Below are positions 1 to 8,141 of a stretch of 64,000 bases of DNA, piece after piece. Source of the DNA: Limnobaculum zhutongyuii (lineage in GTDB: Bacteria > Pseudomonadota > Gammaproteobacteria > Enterobacterales > Enterobacteriaceae). The notes under the pieces are model-generated. The model worked only from the letters and a program-made list of their open reading frames with translations, did no database searches and was not told the DNA's origin. The DNA is taken from the NCBI RefSeq assembly GCF_004295645.1, contig NZ_CP034752.1:2418001-2482000 (forward strand). The letters are read 5' to 3'. A program made the translations under genes and the position numbers. Numbering within the stretch: the stretch's first letter is position 1; each line of letters begins with the position of its first letter.

Positions 1-356
1 GGAGTAAAACCATTATTTTCTTGCACAATCACATCAATACCGTTGGCAGTTAATACCTCCAGTACCGAAACAAAAGCGGGTTCGGATAAACCGTGGGTAT
101 CTTTACCAACATAACAAGGCCCGGTAATCCCATTAGCCGCCCGATTCTCTGCAATTGCCTGAGCAATGGCTAAAATATGCGCTTCATTGAAGCTCTGACG
201 ACAAGCGCTACCGCGATGTCCGGAAGTCCCAAACTTGACCGAGTGTGCAGGATTATCACAGTCAGGTTGTAAAACATAATATTCAGAAACCAACTGCGGA
301 ACATTAATCAGATCGCTTTGACGGGCTAATTGCCCGGCTCTTGAATGGTTACCCAT
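1..356 (-). CDS. pgm: phosphoglucomutase, N-terminal part (cut by window edge)
   Basis: Phosphoglucomutase interconverts glucose-1-phosphate and glucose-6-phosphate in the cytoplasm, feeding UDP-glucose and glycogen synthesis. About 118 codons are present; the rest lies outside the window. The start MGNHSRAGQLARQSDLINV and the later stretches KFGTSGHRGS and YVGKDTHGLSEPAF are the conserved N-terminus of the enterobacterial alpha-D-phosphohexomutase family. The catalytic phosphoserine loop lies beyond the edge. The gene follows seqA by 27 bases on the same strand, the usual seqA-pgm operon, so it is probably transcribed from the seqA promoter. Confidence 0.95.
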   Translation of the reverse strand, partial: MGNHSRAGQLARQSDLINVPQLVSEYYVLQPDCDNPAHSVKFGTSGHRGSACRQSFNEAHILAIAQAIAENRAANGITGPCYVGKDTHGLSEPAFVSVLEVLTANGIDVIVQENNGFT

Positions 357-383
357 CACACTCTCCCTGAAGTTCAGTAGAAA

Positions 384-905
384 TTAAATAGTTAGGCAGA
401 TAGCGGCTGTCAGCTCAGCCGAAAACTGCATTGATAGCATAATCTGTTCAACCATAGTGCGCTTACGTTCAGTATTGGTATTAGTAATCACCCAATATGG
501 CGTATCCGGTATGCTTTTAGGCTTAGTATGTTTGCCATTTTTTAACAGTGTTTGCTGTGAATGAGAGAAATAGACGCGGGTGCGGCCATGCAATAACTCT
601 GTCGCTTCAGCAAAACGGGTTCTATCAACACGGTACAGCGTAGACAATATCAGTAAAAAACGATCCACGGCTTTCTTCTGGGCAACCAGTTCTCCGGAAT
701 CGAGTAATTCTTGAACATCGTGAACACGATCGGCCTGTGCAGTTACCGCTACCGGGATGACTGTTTCTGCTTCCTGTTTTGAAGCGGCCACTGTCGGAGA
801 TAAATTAAGCATCCGACGTAAAATTTCAGAAGCGCTTTCGCCAATATGCAACGTGTGGCTGGCAATATAACGATAAAGCTCTTCATCAACTTCGATAGTT
901 TTCAT
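384..905 (-). CDS. seqA: replication initiation regulator SeqA
   Basis: SeqA binds hemimethylated GATC sites behind the fork, sequesters oriC and limits re-initiation. The protein has 173 residues against about 181 in E. coli. The N-terminal 35 residues (MKTIEVDEELYRYIASHTL) form the oligomerisation domain. The C-terminal DNA-binding domain keeps the residues that read methyl-adenine: R108 and R110 in GRTRVYF, and N142 and N144 in TNTNTERKR. The linker between domains is somewhat shorter than in E. coli. It is the first gene of the seqA-pgm operon and is divergent from ybfF, with a 96-base shared upstream region. Confidence 0.97.
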   Translation of the reverse strand: MKTIEVDEELYRYIASHTLHIGESASEILRRMLNLSPTVAASKQEAETVIPVAVTAQADRVHDVQELLDSGELVAQKKAVDRFLLILSTLYRVDRTRFAEATELLHGRTRVYFSHSQQTLLKNGKHTKPKSIPDTPYWVITNTNTERKRTMVEQIMLSMQFSAELTAAICLTI

Positions 906-1001
906 CTTTGTCCTATAATTCTTTGCTAGTTATTCATGGGGAATTATACAAGTTCATCTCGTGATACTCTAACGCAAAGCAACCCAATATGTGACATTGT
1001 T

Positions 1002-1750
1002 ATGAAATTAAACTATCGCCTTCAGGGAAATGGTCAAACTATTGTGCTGATTCACGGCCTGTTTGGCAGTCTGGATAATCTTGGCGTGTTGGCTCGCGAC
1101 CTTCAGCAAGATTATCAAACCCTACAAATTGATCTGCGTAATCATGGACTATCCCCCGCAGTGATGAAATGAGTTATCAGGCAATGGCTGAGGATATCCT
1201 GGCTTTACTTGATGAGCTCGAGCTGCAACACATTGTAGTAATCGGTCACTCCATGGGCGGAAAAGTGGCAATGAAACTGACGGAAATCGCGCCTGAACGA
1301 ATTTCTCAGTTAGTTGTTATAGATATTGCCCCTGTCGCTTATCAGGAGAATCACCATGATGACGTTTTTGCTGCATTGAATGCCGTGACACAGTCAGGTG
1401 TCGTTCAAAGAACGGATGCGGCAGAAATCATGCGAAATCAAGGTTTACATGAAGGAGTCATTCAGTTTTTACTTAAATCTTTTCATCAAGGTGAATGGCG
1501 ATTCAATGTTCCCGTGCTACAACAACGCTATGCGGAAATTATTGGCTGGCATGAGGTTCCTGCCTGGGAACATCCGATGATTTTTATTCGCGGAGAGCTT
1601 TCCCCCTATATTCAGGACAGCTATCGTCAGGCAATCGCCCGTCAGTTTCCTTCCGCCCGTGCTTATGTTGTGGCTGGAAGTGGTCATTGGGTTCACGCAG
1701 AAAAACCACAACACGTTATTCGCATTGTGCGTAAATTTTTGCAGCCGTGA
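1002..1750 (+). pseudogene. ybfF: esterase YbfF, interrupted by a -1 frameshift
   Basis: This is an alpha/beta-hydrolase esterase of the YbfF family. The first part (MKLNYRLQ...VLIHGLFGSLDNLGVLARDL...NHGLSP) reads in one frame and ends at a TGA at 1170-1172. The rest (MSYQAMAEDI...IGHSMGGKVAMKLT...GSGHWVHAEKP) reads in the next frame from about 1160. Adding one C to the C5 run at 1153-1157 restores a continuous protein reading NHGLSPRSDEMSYQAMA, which parallels the E. coli sequence. The nucleophile motif GHSMGG and the final catalytic His (SGHWVH) are intact. It is either a true single-base pseudogene or a homopolymer sequence error. The likely start is ATG 1002, because upstream in-frame residues do not resemble the family. 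Confidence 0.85.
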
Positions 1751-1936
1751 TGATATCTGATAGTTAGAAAGTGAATTATTTGCTGAATTAACCGGGTTAA
1801 CCATTGGCTGACAGATTCTACTGCGTTATCATCCGCGGCGACGTGACATGGCAGGAAGTGAGTTTTGCTGTAACTACCACTGTCACCTAAACTGAATGAT
1901 TAAACTTATTTTTATCTGGTTTCGTATTCTGATTTT

Positions 1937-2227
1937 ATGGCAAAAGAACAATTAGATCGTACCACGCTGGATCTTTTCGCTGATGAACGCCGTCCGGGTC
2001 GTCCTAAAACCAGCATGCTATCCCGCGATCAACAATTGCGCATCAACAAACGCAATCAGCTGCGACGTGACAGGGTTCGTGGGTTGAAGCGTGTGGAATT
2101 GAAACTGTCGCAGGATGCCGTTGATGTTTTGGATCAGCTTGCTGACCGACAGGGAATCAATCGCAGTGAATTGATAGAAATCTTGTTGTTAAATGAGAAT
2201 AAGAAACAGCGTACCAAATCGTCATAA
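1937..2227 (+). CDS. ybfE: YbfE family ribbon-helix-helix protein
   Basis: A 96-residue basic protein matching YbfE of E. coli. It starts MAKEQLDRTTLDLFADERRPGRPK and ends with a ribbon-helix-helix-like segment (RVELKLSQDAVDVLDQLADRQGINRSELIEILL, residues 51-84), so a DNA-binding role is likely. In E. coli ybfE is reported as LexA-regulated. I searched the 186 bases upstream for CTG-N10-CAG and found no convincing LexA box. The molecular function is unknown. It lies between ybfF and fldA, as in relatives. Confidence 0.88.
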   Translation: MAKEQLDRTTLDLFADERRPGRPKTSMLSRDQQLRINKRNQLRRDRVRGLKRVELKLSQDAVDVLDQLADRQGINRSELIEILLLNENKKQRTKSS

Positions 2228-2348
2228 AATCGATGAACTGCAATCCGGCCCTTGTGCCAGGCAGCACAGATTAACGATGCCAACCAGCATCAACAATGAT
2301 ATATTATTGAATACGACGTATTAATATTTATTAAAGGTGTAACTCGTT

Positions 2349-2864
2349 ATGGCAACCGTAGGTATTTTCTTTGGTAGCGACACTGGCAATACTGAAAACA
2401 TTGCCAAAATGATTCAAAAGCAGCTTGGTAAAGAAGTTGCTGAAGTTCACGACATTGCGAAAAGCAGTAAAGAAGATATTGAGCGTTTTGATACGCTGCT
2501 GTTGGGAATTCCAACCTGGTATTATGGCGAAGCTCAGTGTGACTGGGATGATTTCTTCCCTACGCTGGAAGAGATCGACTTTGAAGGTAAGCTGGTAGCT
2601 ATTTTTGGCTGTGGCGATCAGGAAGACTACGCAGAGTACTTCTGTGATGCAATGGGCACCGTACGCGATATTATTGAGCCTCATGGCGCAACTATCGTCG
2701 GTAACTGGCCAACCGCAGGTTATCATTTTGAAGCCTCTAAAGGTTTAGCCGATGATAAACACTTTATTGGGTTAGCCATCGATGAAGACCGTCAACCAGA
2801 ATTAACCGCTGAGCGCGTCTCCGCTTGGGTTAAACAAATCTCTGCTGAAATGAATCTTGCTTAA
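2349..2864 (+). CDS. fldA: flavodoxin FldA
   Basis: Flavodoxin 1, a small FMN electron carrier that reduces partners such as biotin synthase, MetH and the anaerobic radical enzymes. The protein has 171 residues. It shows the FMN phosphate loop GSDTGNTENIAK (residues 9-20), the aromatic FMN stacking region PTWYYGEAQCDWDDF (residues 56-70) and the GCGDQEDYAEYFCDAMG loop typical of long-chain flavodoxins. It has a good ribosome site (AAAGGTG) before ATG 2349. In E. coli fur follows immediately; here the cstA-ybdD-yjiA block intervenes. A strong hairpin follows at 2934-2968. Confidence 0.97.
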   Translation: MATVGIFFGSDTGNTENIAKMIQKQLGKEVAEVHDIAKSSKEDIERFDTLLLGIPTWYYGEAQCDWDDFFPTLEEIDFEGKLVAIFGCGDQEDYAEYFCDAMGTVRDIIEPHGATIVGNWPTAGYHFEASKGLADDKHFIGLAIDEDRQPELTAERVSAWVKQISAEMNLA

Positions 2865-2933
2865 TTCTGTCCCCTTCTGCTTTTGTATTACTTAATAAAA
2901 ACAAGTAATACATAACACCAAATAATCAAATAG

Positions 2934-2968
2934 ATAATAACCACCAGAACTGTACTGGTGGTTATTAT
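2934..2968 (+). terminator. hairpin downstream of fldA
   Basis: A perfect 14-bp stem (2934-2947 against 2955-2968) encloses a 7-base loop. The lower stem is A/T rich, but there is no clean U tract after it. A smaller perfect 9-bp hairpin (2885-2893/2903-2911) precedes it, so fldA mRNA probably ends in a tandem structure. Confidence 0.6.
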
Positions 2969-3458
2969 GCTCTGCTATATTTTTACCTTCCTAATAATTT
3001 AATAAATTTAACTCCGTAAAATTAATGTGGATATAAATCACATATCAAAATAAATATTTCATCAACCTGTGATCGAGTGCAAAGTCAATTTGTTAAACTC
3101 ATTGGAAAACATTACAAATTCATTACTATAATTAGGCTGTTGCCATCAGACATAAATAAAATATTTGATGACACTGTTACTGCATACCAGAAACTATCTC
3201 TAACTTATTAATATAAATAGAAAATAGCTCATACGGCAAATACTGGAATATAACAAATTAACGTTATATACAATGCATAACCATAATAAATAGAGGGGAT
3301 AAACTGATACGACATATTATTTAAAATAGAGCCCTGCATTGTCTAATCACAATGCTTATATCGACTTTATTGATTCATCATATAAATGTCCGTTTTAGGG
3401 TGCCCGATAATAATTCCCTACTTAATATTTATCTTCTAATAAATGAGGAGGAACGCTT
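2969..3458 (+). promoter_or_regulatory. cstA upstream region with a CRP-like half site
   Basis: This is a long AT-rich leader and promoter region with no gene that I can support. TGTGATCGAGTGCAAA at 3068-3083 has one perfect CRP half-site (TGTGA) and a partial second half (3 of 5). In E. coli cstA is activated by cAMP-CRP under carbon starvation, which makes the site plausible. The ribosome site AGGAGG sits 9 bases before the cstA ATG. Promoter hexamers cannot be chosen confidently. Confidence 0.4.
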
Positions 3459-5525
3459 ATGCGCAGCATAGCGTCCTATATTATATGGTTCGCTGTCGCT
3501 ATTCTTGGCGCCTGTGGGCTCGCCATCATTGCGTTAAACAATGGTGAAAAAGTTAATGCTCTTTGGATCGTTGTGGTTGCCGTATCGGTATATCTGATTG
3601 CCTATCGCTATTACAGCAAATTTATTGCCAATAAAGTGCTTGGCCTTGATTCAACCCGAATGACACCAGCCTATCGCCATAATGATGGTCTGGATTACGT
3701 TCCAACTAACAAATACGTACTTTATGGTCACCACTTCGCCGCTATTGCCGGTGCAGGTCCTTTAGTTGGTCCGGTACTGGCTGCGCAAATGGGTTACCTG
3801 CCGGGTATGATCTGGATTCTTGCCGGGGTTGTTCTTGCCGGTGCCGTTCAGGACTTTATGGTTCTGTTTGTTTCCACCCGTCGCGATGGCCGCTCTTTGG
3901 GCGACCTGGTGAAAGGTGAATTGGGTACCGTACCGGGTATTATTGCTCTGTTTGGCGCCTTTATGATTATGATTATCATCCTGGCGGTGTTGGCATTAAT
4001 CGTGGTTAAAGCTCTGATTAATAGCCCGTGGGGTGCATTTACCGTTGGTGTGACCATTCCTATTGCACTGTTTATGGGTGTTTATACTCGCTATATCCGT
4101 CCGGGCAAAATCGGTGAAATCTCAATTATTGGTTTCATTCTGCTGATGCTGGCAATTATCTATGGCGGTGAAGTCGCTAAGAGTGAGGCTTTGGCACCTA
4201 TTTTCACCCTTGATGGCGTACAGCTGACCTGGGCACTGATTATTTACGGTGGTATCGCCTCTGTTCTGCCAGTATGGTTACTGCTGGCTCCACGTGACTA
4301 CCTGTCAACCTTCCTGAAAATTGGTACCATCGTTGGTCTGGCTATCGGTATTGTTATCATCGCCCCTAGTCTGGAAATGCCGGCAACCACTCAGTTTATT
4401 GATGGTACTGGTCCTGTTTGGGCAGGTAATCTATTCCCATTCCTGTTTATTACCATTGCCTGTGGTGCAATCTCTGGCTTCCACGCGCTGATCTCTTCCG
4501 GTACCACACCTAAGATGCTGGAAAATGAAAGCCATGCTCGCTTTATCGGTTATGGCGGCATGTTAATGGAATCATTCGTTGCCATCATGGCATTAATCGC
4601 TGCATCGGTTATCGACCCTGGCGTATACTTCGCGATGAACAGCCCGCTGGCTATTCTTGGTCCAACGGTTGAATCAGCCGCCAGTGTTGTTAGCTCCTGG
4701 GGCTTTACCGTAACGCCAGAAGTTCTGGTTCAATACGCGAAAGACGTTGGCGAAACCACGATCGTTTCACGCGCCGGTGGTGCTCCTACTCTGGCCGTCG
4801 GTATGGCACATATTCTGAGCCAGTTGACCGGCCCGACGATGATGGCTTTCTGGTATCACTTTGCCATTCTGTTTGAAGCACTGTTCATTCTGACCGCCGT
4901 TGATGCCGGTACCCGTGCTGGTCGTTTTATGCTGCAAGACTTACTGGGTACTTTCGTTCCATCCATGAAGCGTACTGACTCTTTTGTTGCCAATATTACG
5001 GCAACAGGGTTATGTGTTGCTGCATGGGGTTACTTCTTGTACCAAGGCGTGGTTGACCCACTGGGTGGTATTAATACCCTATGGCCTCTGTTTGGTATTG
5101 CTAACCAGATGCTGGCAGCGATTGCGCTTACCCTGTGTGCTGTTGTTCTGTTCAAAATGAAACGCGAAAGATATGCCTGGGTTGCCGTTGTACCAACTAT
5201 CTTCCTGTTGGTTTGTACTTTGACTGCCGGCTGGCAAAAAGTGTTTGATGATAACCCACGTGTTGGCTTCCTGGCTCTGGCTAAGAAGTATCAGGCTTCT
5301 CTGGATCAGGGACAGATTTTGGCTCCGGCTAAGTCTCTGGATCAAATGAGTGCCTTGATATTTAACAACCAGCTGGATGCAGGTCTGACTATACTGTTTA
5401 TGTTAGTCATGATTAGTGTGGTGGTGTTTGGTTTACGTACTGCGTTTAAAGCACGTTCAAATCCATCACCTACAGCAAACGAAGTTCCTTATGAGCCAAT
5501 GCCTGCATCGGCAACGGTTAAGTAA
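3459..5525 (+). CDS. cstA: carbon starvation / pyruvate-peptide transporter CstA
   Basis: A 688-residue polytopic inner-membrane protein of the CstA family. Members take up pyruvate (BtsT, CstA) and have been linked to peptide use during starvation. Diagnostic stretches are DGLDYVPTNKYVLYGHHFAAIAGAGP (residues 76-101), VLAGAVQDFMVLF, SGFHALISSGTTPKML and WYHFAILFEALFILTAVDAGTRAGRFMLQD. The C-terminal ending PTANEVPYEPMP and details such as TRMTPAYRHNDGLDYVPT fit CstA better than BtsT/YjiY. It is followed by ybdD, as in E. coli, and then by yjiA, which in E. coli accompanies the paralogue yjiY. The arrangement therefore mixes both cassettes. Confidence 0.92.
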   Translation: MRSIASYIIWFAVAILGACGLAIIALNNGEKVNALWIVVVAVSVYLIAYRYYSKFIANKVLGLDSTRMTPAYRHNDGLDYVPTNKYVLYGHHFAAIAGAGPLVGPVLAAQMGYLPGMIWILAGVVLAGAVQDFMVLFVSTRRDGRSLGDLVKGELGTVPGIIALFGAFMIMIIILAVLALIVVKALINSPWGAFTVGVTIPIALFMGVYTRYIRPGKIGEISIIGFILLMLAIIYGGEVAKSEALAPIFTLDGVQLTWALIIYGGIASVLPVWLLLAPRDYLSTFLKIGTIVGLAIGIVIIAPSLEMPATTQFIDGTGPVWAGNLFPFLFITIACGAISGFHALISSGTTPKMLENESHARFIGYGGMLMESFVAIMALIAASVIDPGVYFAMNSPLAILGPTVESAASVVSSWGFTVTPEVLVQYAKDVGETTIVSRAGGAPTLAVGMAHILSQLTGPTMMAFWYHFAILFEALFILTAVDAGTRAGRFMLQDLLGTFVPSMKRTDSFVANITATGLCVAAWGYFLYQGVVDPLGGINTLWPLFGIANQMLAAIALTLCAVVLFKMKRERYAWVAVVPTIFLLVCTLTAGWQKVFDDNPRVGFLALAKKYQASLDQGQILAPAKSLDQMSALIFNNQLDAGLTILFMLVMISVVVFGLRTAFKARSNPSPTANEVPYEPMPASATVK

Positions 5526-5558
5526 TCGCTGATGTTAGATAGACATTAATAGTAAAAA

Positions 5559-5599
5559 GATGGCAGTATCGGGTTATTGATTCACCTGTTACTGCCATC
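5559..5599 (+). terminator. stem-loop between cstA and ybdD
   Basis: A perfect 10-bp stem (GATGGCAGTA 5559-5568 with TACTGCCATC 5590-5599) has a 21-base loop and no U tract. It sits in the 94-base gap between two co-oriented genes. It is more likely an mRNA-processing or attenuating hairpin that sets the cstA:ybdD ratio than a full terminator. Confidence 0.45.
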
Positions 5600-5619
5600 C
5601 TGATTAAGGGAAGTCACTT

Positions 5620-5814
5620 ATGTTTGAAGATTTAGCAAAAGTTGGCCGCTATCTTGGTCAGGCGGCTCGCCTGATGGTTGGCGTCCCTGACTACGATAAC
5701 TACGTTCAGCATATGCGCATTACCCATCCGGATCAGGAAGCGATGACTTATGAAGAGTTCTTTCGTGAGCGTCAGCAGGCCCGCTACGGCAGCGGCAATG
5801 GCTCGTGCTGTTAG
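5620..5814 (+). CDS. ybdD: YbdD/YjiX family small protein
   Basis: A 64-residue protein of the YbdD/YjiX (DUF466) family. These are always found just after a CstA/BtsT transporter gene. Characteristic text is YLGQAARLMVGVPDYDNYVQHM, HPDQEAMTYEEFFRERQQARYG and a C-terminal Cys pair. The function is unknown; the constant linkage suggests an accessory role for the transporter. The start is ATG 5620 with GGGAAG upstream. Confidence 0.93.
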   Translation: MFEDLAKVGRYLGQAARLMVGVPDYDNYVQHMRITHPDQEAMTYEEFFRERQQARYGSGNGSCC

Positions 5815-5894
5815 GCATTAATTCTTTTTGTGATACACCAGATATTTTACCAACGCAATAATGCGTATGGTTAAAGTAAAAAAGGCAACATGTT

Positions 5895-6944
5895 ATGACC
5901 ACCCCACTTCAATTACCGGTAACGGTATTAACCGGTTTTCTCGGCTCAGGCAAAACTACCCTGATTAACCATTTGTTAGAAAACTATCCCGGTGAGCGAA
6001 TCGCTATCATTGAAAATGAATTTGGTGCCGTTGGTGTAGATGGCGGGCTCTTGGGGCAACACAGCGGTATTGAGGTTATTGAATTAACCAATGGCTGCGT
6101 ATGTTGTAGCGTTCGCGGTGAGCTGACAGAAGCCTTAAAAAACCTGTTAGAGCAGCGGGATGCGGGTCAGCTTAATTTTGATCGACTGCTGCTAGAAACC
6201 ACAGGATTAGCCGACCCAGCTCCGGTTATCCAAACTTTCTTTGTTGATGATGTCTTGCGTGAACGTCTGCAATTAGACGCCATTATTACTCTGGTTGACA
6301 GTGAGCATGCGCAGAAACAACTAACCGAACATCGGGTTGCGGTTTCTCAGGTTGGTTTTGCCGACAGACTTATTTTAACCAAATTAGACCGCATCGATAG
6401 TGAAGCAAAAACGCTGCTATTGGAGCGTTTACGTAACATTAACGCCAGAGCTCTGGTGTGTGAGGCTCAGCACGGTAAGCTGGAGAAAGCCGCCTGGATT
6501 GGTATTCAGGCATTTAATCTGGATGACTCTTTTGATCTTAATGGCACTTTTGTGGCCTCTACTGCGCCTTCGCAGGCACCAACAAACTTCCGACCTTTAA
6601 ATCAAACATCCAAACCCCTTGCCCGTTCATGGAATGATGATATTACTTCTCAAGTTTTTGAAACCGGGGAAGTTGATATAAAACTAATTGGCGCCTTTAT
6701 GGAAACTGCCATCGAAAAATATGGCAATGACATGCTACGCTATAAAGGCATTCTGGCAATTGAAGGCGAACCTCGTCGTCTGATTGTTCAGGGTGTGCAC
6801 AAAGTTGTTGGTTTTGATTACGGAACCGAATGGACTGAGGAAGAGTCTCGTAAGACACTGTTAGTTATTATTGGGCGTAATTTACCTGTTGAGACATTAA
6901 GAAATGAGTTTTTAGCCACGGCTGCTTCAAATGCCATTAGCTAA
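5895..6944 (+). CDS. yjiA: COG0523 GTPase YjiA
   Basis: A 349-residue P-loop GTPase of the G3E/COG0523 family, related to CobW and metal-chaperone GTPases. Visible motifs are Walker A GFLGSGKTTL (residues 14-23), the metal-binding CxCC motif in NGCVCCSVRGEL (residues 70-81), ETTGLADPAP (Walker B region) and TKLDRID for guanine recognition. The C-terminal CobW domain includes DMLRYKGILAIEGEPRRLIVQGV. YjiA in E. coli binds transition metals with weak GTPase activity; the client is unknown. It is about 30 residues longer than E. coli YjiA. It probably forms an operon with cstA and ybdD. Confidence 0.9.
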   Translation: MTTPLQLPVTVLTGFLGSGKTTLINHLLENYPGERIAIIENEFGAVGVDGGLLGQHSGIEVIELTNGCVCCSVRGELTEALKNLLEQRDAGQLNFDRLLLETTGLADPAPVIQTFFVDDVLRERLQLDAIITLVDSEHAQKQLTEHRVAVSQVGFADRLILTKLDRIDSEAKTLLLERLRNINARALVCEAQHGKLEKAAWIGIQAFNLDDSFDLNGTFVASTAPSQAPTNFRPLNQTSKPLARSWNDDITSQVFETGEVDIKLIGAFMETAIEKYGNDMLRYKGILAIEGEPRRLIVQGVHKVVGFDYGTEWTEEESRKTLLVIIGRNLPVETLRNEFLATAASNAIS

Positions 6945-7027
6945 TAACAGATCGAGTAACGGTTGAATATCGCCAGAATTATGATTCTGCCTATCGATTC
7001 TATCGAATTTGAACTGACTCCCTGAGG

Positions 7028-7085
7028 TTTTCATTTCATATGTCTGGCTCTATAATGGTATATTATAATTATGTTAATCATTCGC
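7028..7085 (+). promoter_or_regulatory. fur promoter and candidate Fur box
   Basis: TTTTCA (7028-7033), a 17-base spacer and TATAAT (7051-7056) form a good sigma-70 promoter. AATTATGTTAATCATTCGC at 7067-7085 matches the 19-bp Fur consensus at about 14 positions and would overlap the transcription start. That would give classical Fur autoregulation. Confidence 0.5.
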
Positions 7086-7132
7086 TAGCGATTCATGGCG
7101 CCCCGAATTTAGGAACACATCTGCATGACTGA
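7040..7132 (+). CDS. possible uof leader peptide overlapping fur
   Basis: A 30-codon frame starting ATGTCTGGCTCT, or from the internal ATG at 7055, ends with a TGA at 7130-7132 that overlaps the fur start codon region by 8 bases. In E. coli the uof frame directly upstream overlaps and is translationally coupled to fur. The geometry here is the same, but I cannot confirm the peptide by sequence. No strong Shine-Dalgarno sequence is seen. A sigma-70-like promoter at 7028-7056 would start transcription inside the frame, which argues against it. Confidence 0.3.
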   Translation: MSGSIMVYYNYVNHSLAIHGAPNLGTHLHD

Positions 7133-7571
7133 TAACAATATCGCACTGAAGAAGGCTGGACTGAAAGTTACGCTCCCACGGCTTAAAATTCTGGAAATAC
7201 TTCAGGAGCCTGATAACCATCACGTTAGCGCGGAAGATTTATATAAAAGACTGATTGATATGGGCGAAGAGATTGGACTGGCCACCGTATATCGCGTGCT
7301 GAACCAGTTTGATGATGCCGGCATCGTAACTCGCCATAGTTTTGAAGGCGGTAAATCAGTATTTGAACTGACGCAAAAACATCACCACGACCACTTAATT
7401 TGTCTGGATTGTGGACGCGTAATTGAATTCAGTGATGAGTTTATTGAACAGCGCCAGCGTGAAATTTCTGAAAGATACAACATCAAGTTAACTAACCACA
7501 GTTTGTATCTGTATGGCAAGTGCAGCTCTGGTGATTGCCGTAAAGACGATACGTTACACGATACTAAATAA
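7125..7571 (+). CDS. fur: ferric uptake regulator Fur
   Basis: Fur is the Fe(II)-dependent dimeric repressor of iron uptake genes. It has 148 residues, the usual length. The winged-helix domain covers residues 1-82, with the recognition helix near GLATVYRVLNQFDDAGIV (51-68). Metal ligands are visible in KHHHDH (85-90), CLDC (93-96) and the C-terminal pair CSSGDC. It ends just before a 15-bp terminator stem shared with the convergent DUF2007 gene. Its own upstream region carries a Fur-box match, and another lies at the copCD locus. Confidence 0.98.
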   Translation: MTDNNIALKKAGLKVTLPRLKILEILQEPDNHHVSAEDLYKRLIDMGEEIGLATVYRVLNQFDDAGIVTRHSFEGGKSVFELTQKHHHDHLICLDCGRVIEFSDEFIEQRQREISERYNIKLTNHSLYLYGKCSSGDCRKDDTLHDTK

Positions 7572-7594
7572 GTTGTTTTAGCAACTTCAGATTT

Positions 7595-7631
7595 AAATAA
7601 TGCCAGCAGCTAACCACTGCTGGCATTATTT
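7595..7631. terminator. bidirectional terminator fur / DUF2007
   Basis: A perfect 15-bp stem (7595-7609 with 7617-7631) and 7-base loop are flanked by A and T runs on the two sides. It serves both converging genes. The stop codon of the minus-strand DUF2007 gene (7626-7628) lies inside the stem. Confidence 0.85.
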
Positions 7632-8042
7632 TTGGGTAAACTCCCCACAGTCATTACACTTTATTCCGTGTTGATACTTAAACAACGGGAAACCTAACAA
7701 AATAAACACCACAAATGCAGGTCGCTTACCTTTAGTAAAAGGGATGACATTACTACTACCGCAATGAGAACAGCGCCATTGTGAGGTTTCTTCTTCATCT
7801 TCCCCGGCCTCTTCCATCACCGATTGAGAAAAGTCCTGACGAAGTATTTCTTCCGCTTCCTGCACATTATCACTGTCAACCATCAGCCTGACCCCGCCCA
7901 AAGCATCAGAGTAAAGCCAGTTAGTATTGATGGTATGTACATCGGCTATATGGGCACTAATCCCTGCGGCTTCCAGATTACTTTTTGCTATCTGGGCCTC
8001 AAGGGGATAAGAGTAGCGAGCAACGACAACCAGTTGTCCCAT
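7626..8042 (-). CDS. DUF2007 domain zinc-ribbon protein
   Basis: A 138-residue protein. Residues 1-70 form a DUF2007-like (putative signal transducing) fold: MGQLVVVARYSYPLEAQIAKSNLEAAGI...LGGVRLMVDSDNVQEAEEIL. Residues 85-138 carry a zinc ribbon with two CxxC knuckles (CSHCGSSNVIPF and CNDCGEF) around a hydrophobic segment (PAFVVFILLGFPLF). The hydrophobic stretch suggests membrane or oligomer contact. The function is unknown. The gene is convergent with fur and shares its terminator, leaving almost no 3' untranslated region. Confidence 0.8.
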   Translation of the reverse strand: MGQLVVVARYSYPLEAQIAKSNLEAAGISAHIADVHTINTNWLYSDALGGVRLMVDSDNVQEAEEILRQDFSQSVMEEAGEDEEETSQWRCSHCGSSNVIPFTKGKRPAFVVFILLGFPLFKYQHGIKCNDCGEFTQK

Positions 8043-8080
8043 AACATCTCCGTATAAAATAGATCCATTTTAAGTTAAAA

Positions 8081-8108
8081 AAGCCTGTCGGATTGCTCTG
8101 ACAGGCTT
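8081..8108 (-). terminator. glnS terminator
   Basis: The stem AAGCCTGTC/GACAGGCTT (8081-8089/8100-8108) is followed on the minus strand by a run of six T. It is a typical intrinsic terminator 33 bases after the glnS stop. Confidence 0.85.
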
Positions 8109-8141
8109 CTGAGATTAACCGTTTTCAATCAAGACTAAAAA

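Noticed and set aside
1830..1936. LexA box upstream of ybfE
   Set aside because: Several CTGT words occur, but none forms CTG-N10-CAG.
3026..3042. TGTGG...TCACA as a CRP site upstream of cstA
   Set aside because: The spacer is seven bases rather than six and one half-site is imperfect. The site at 3068 is preferred.
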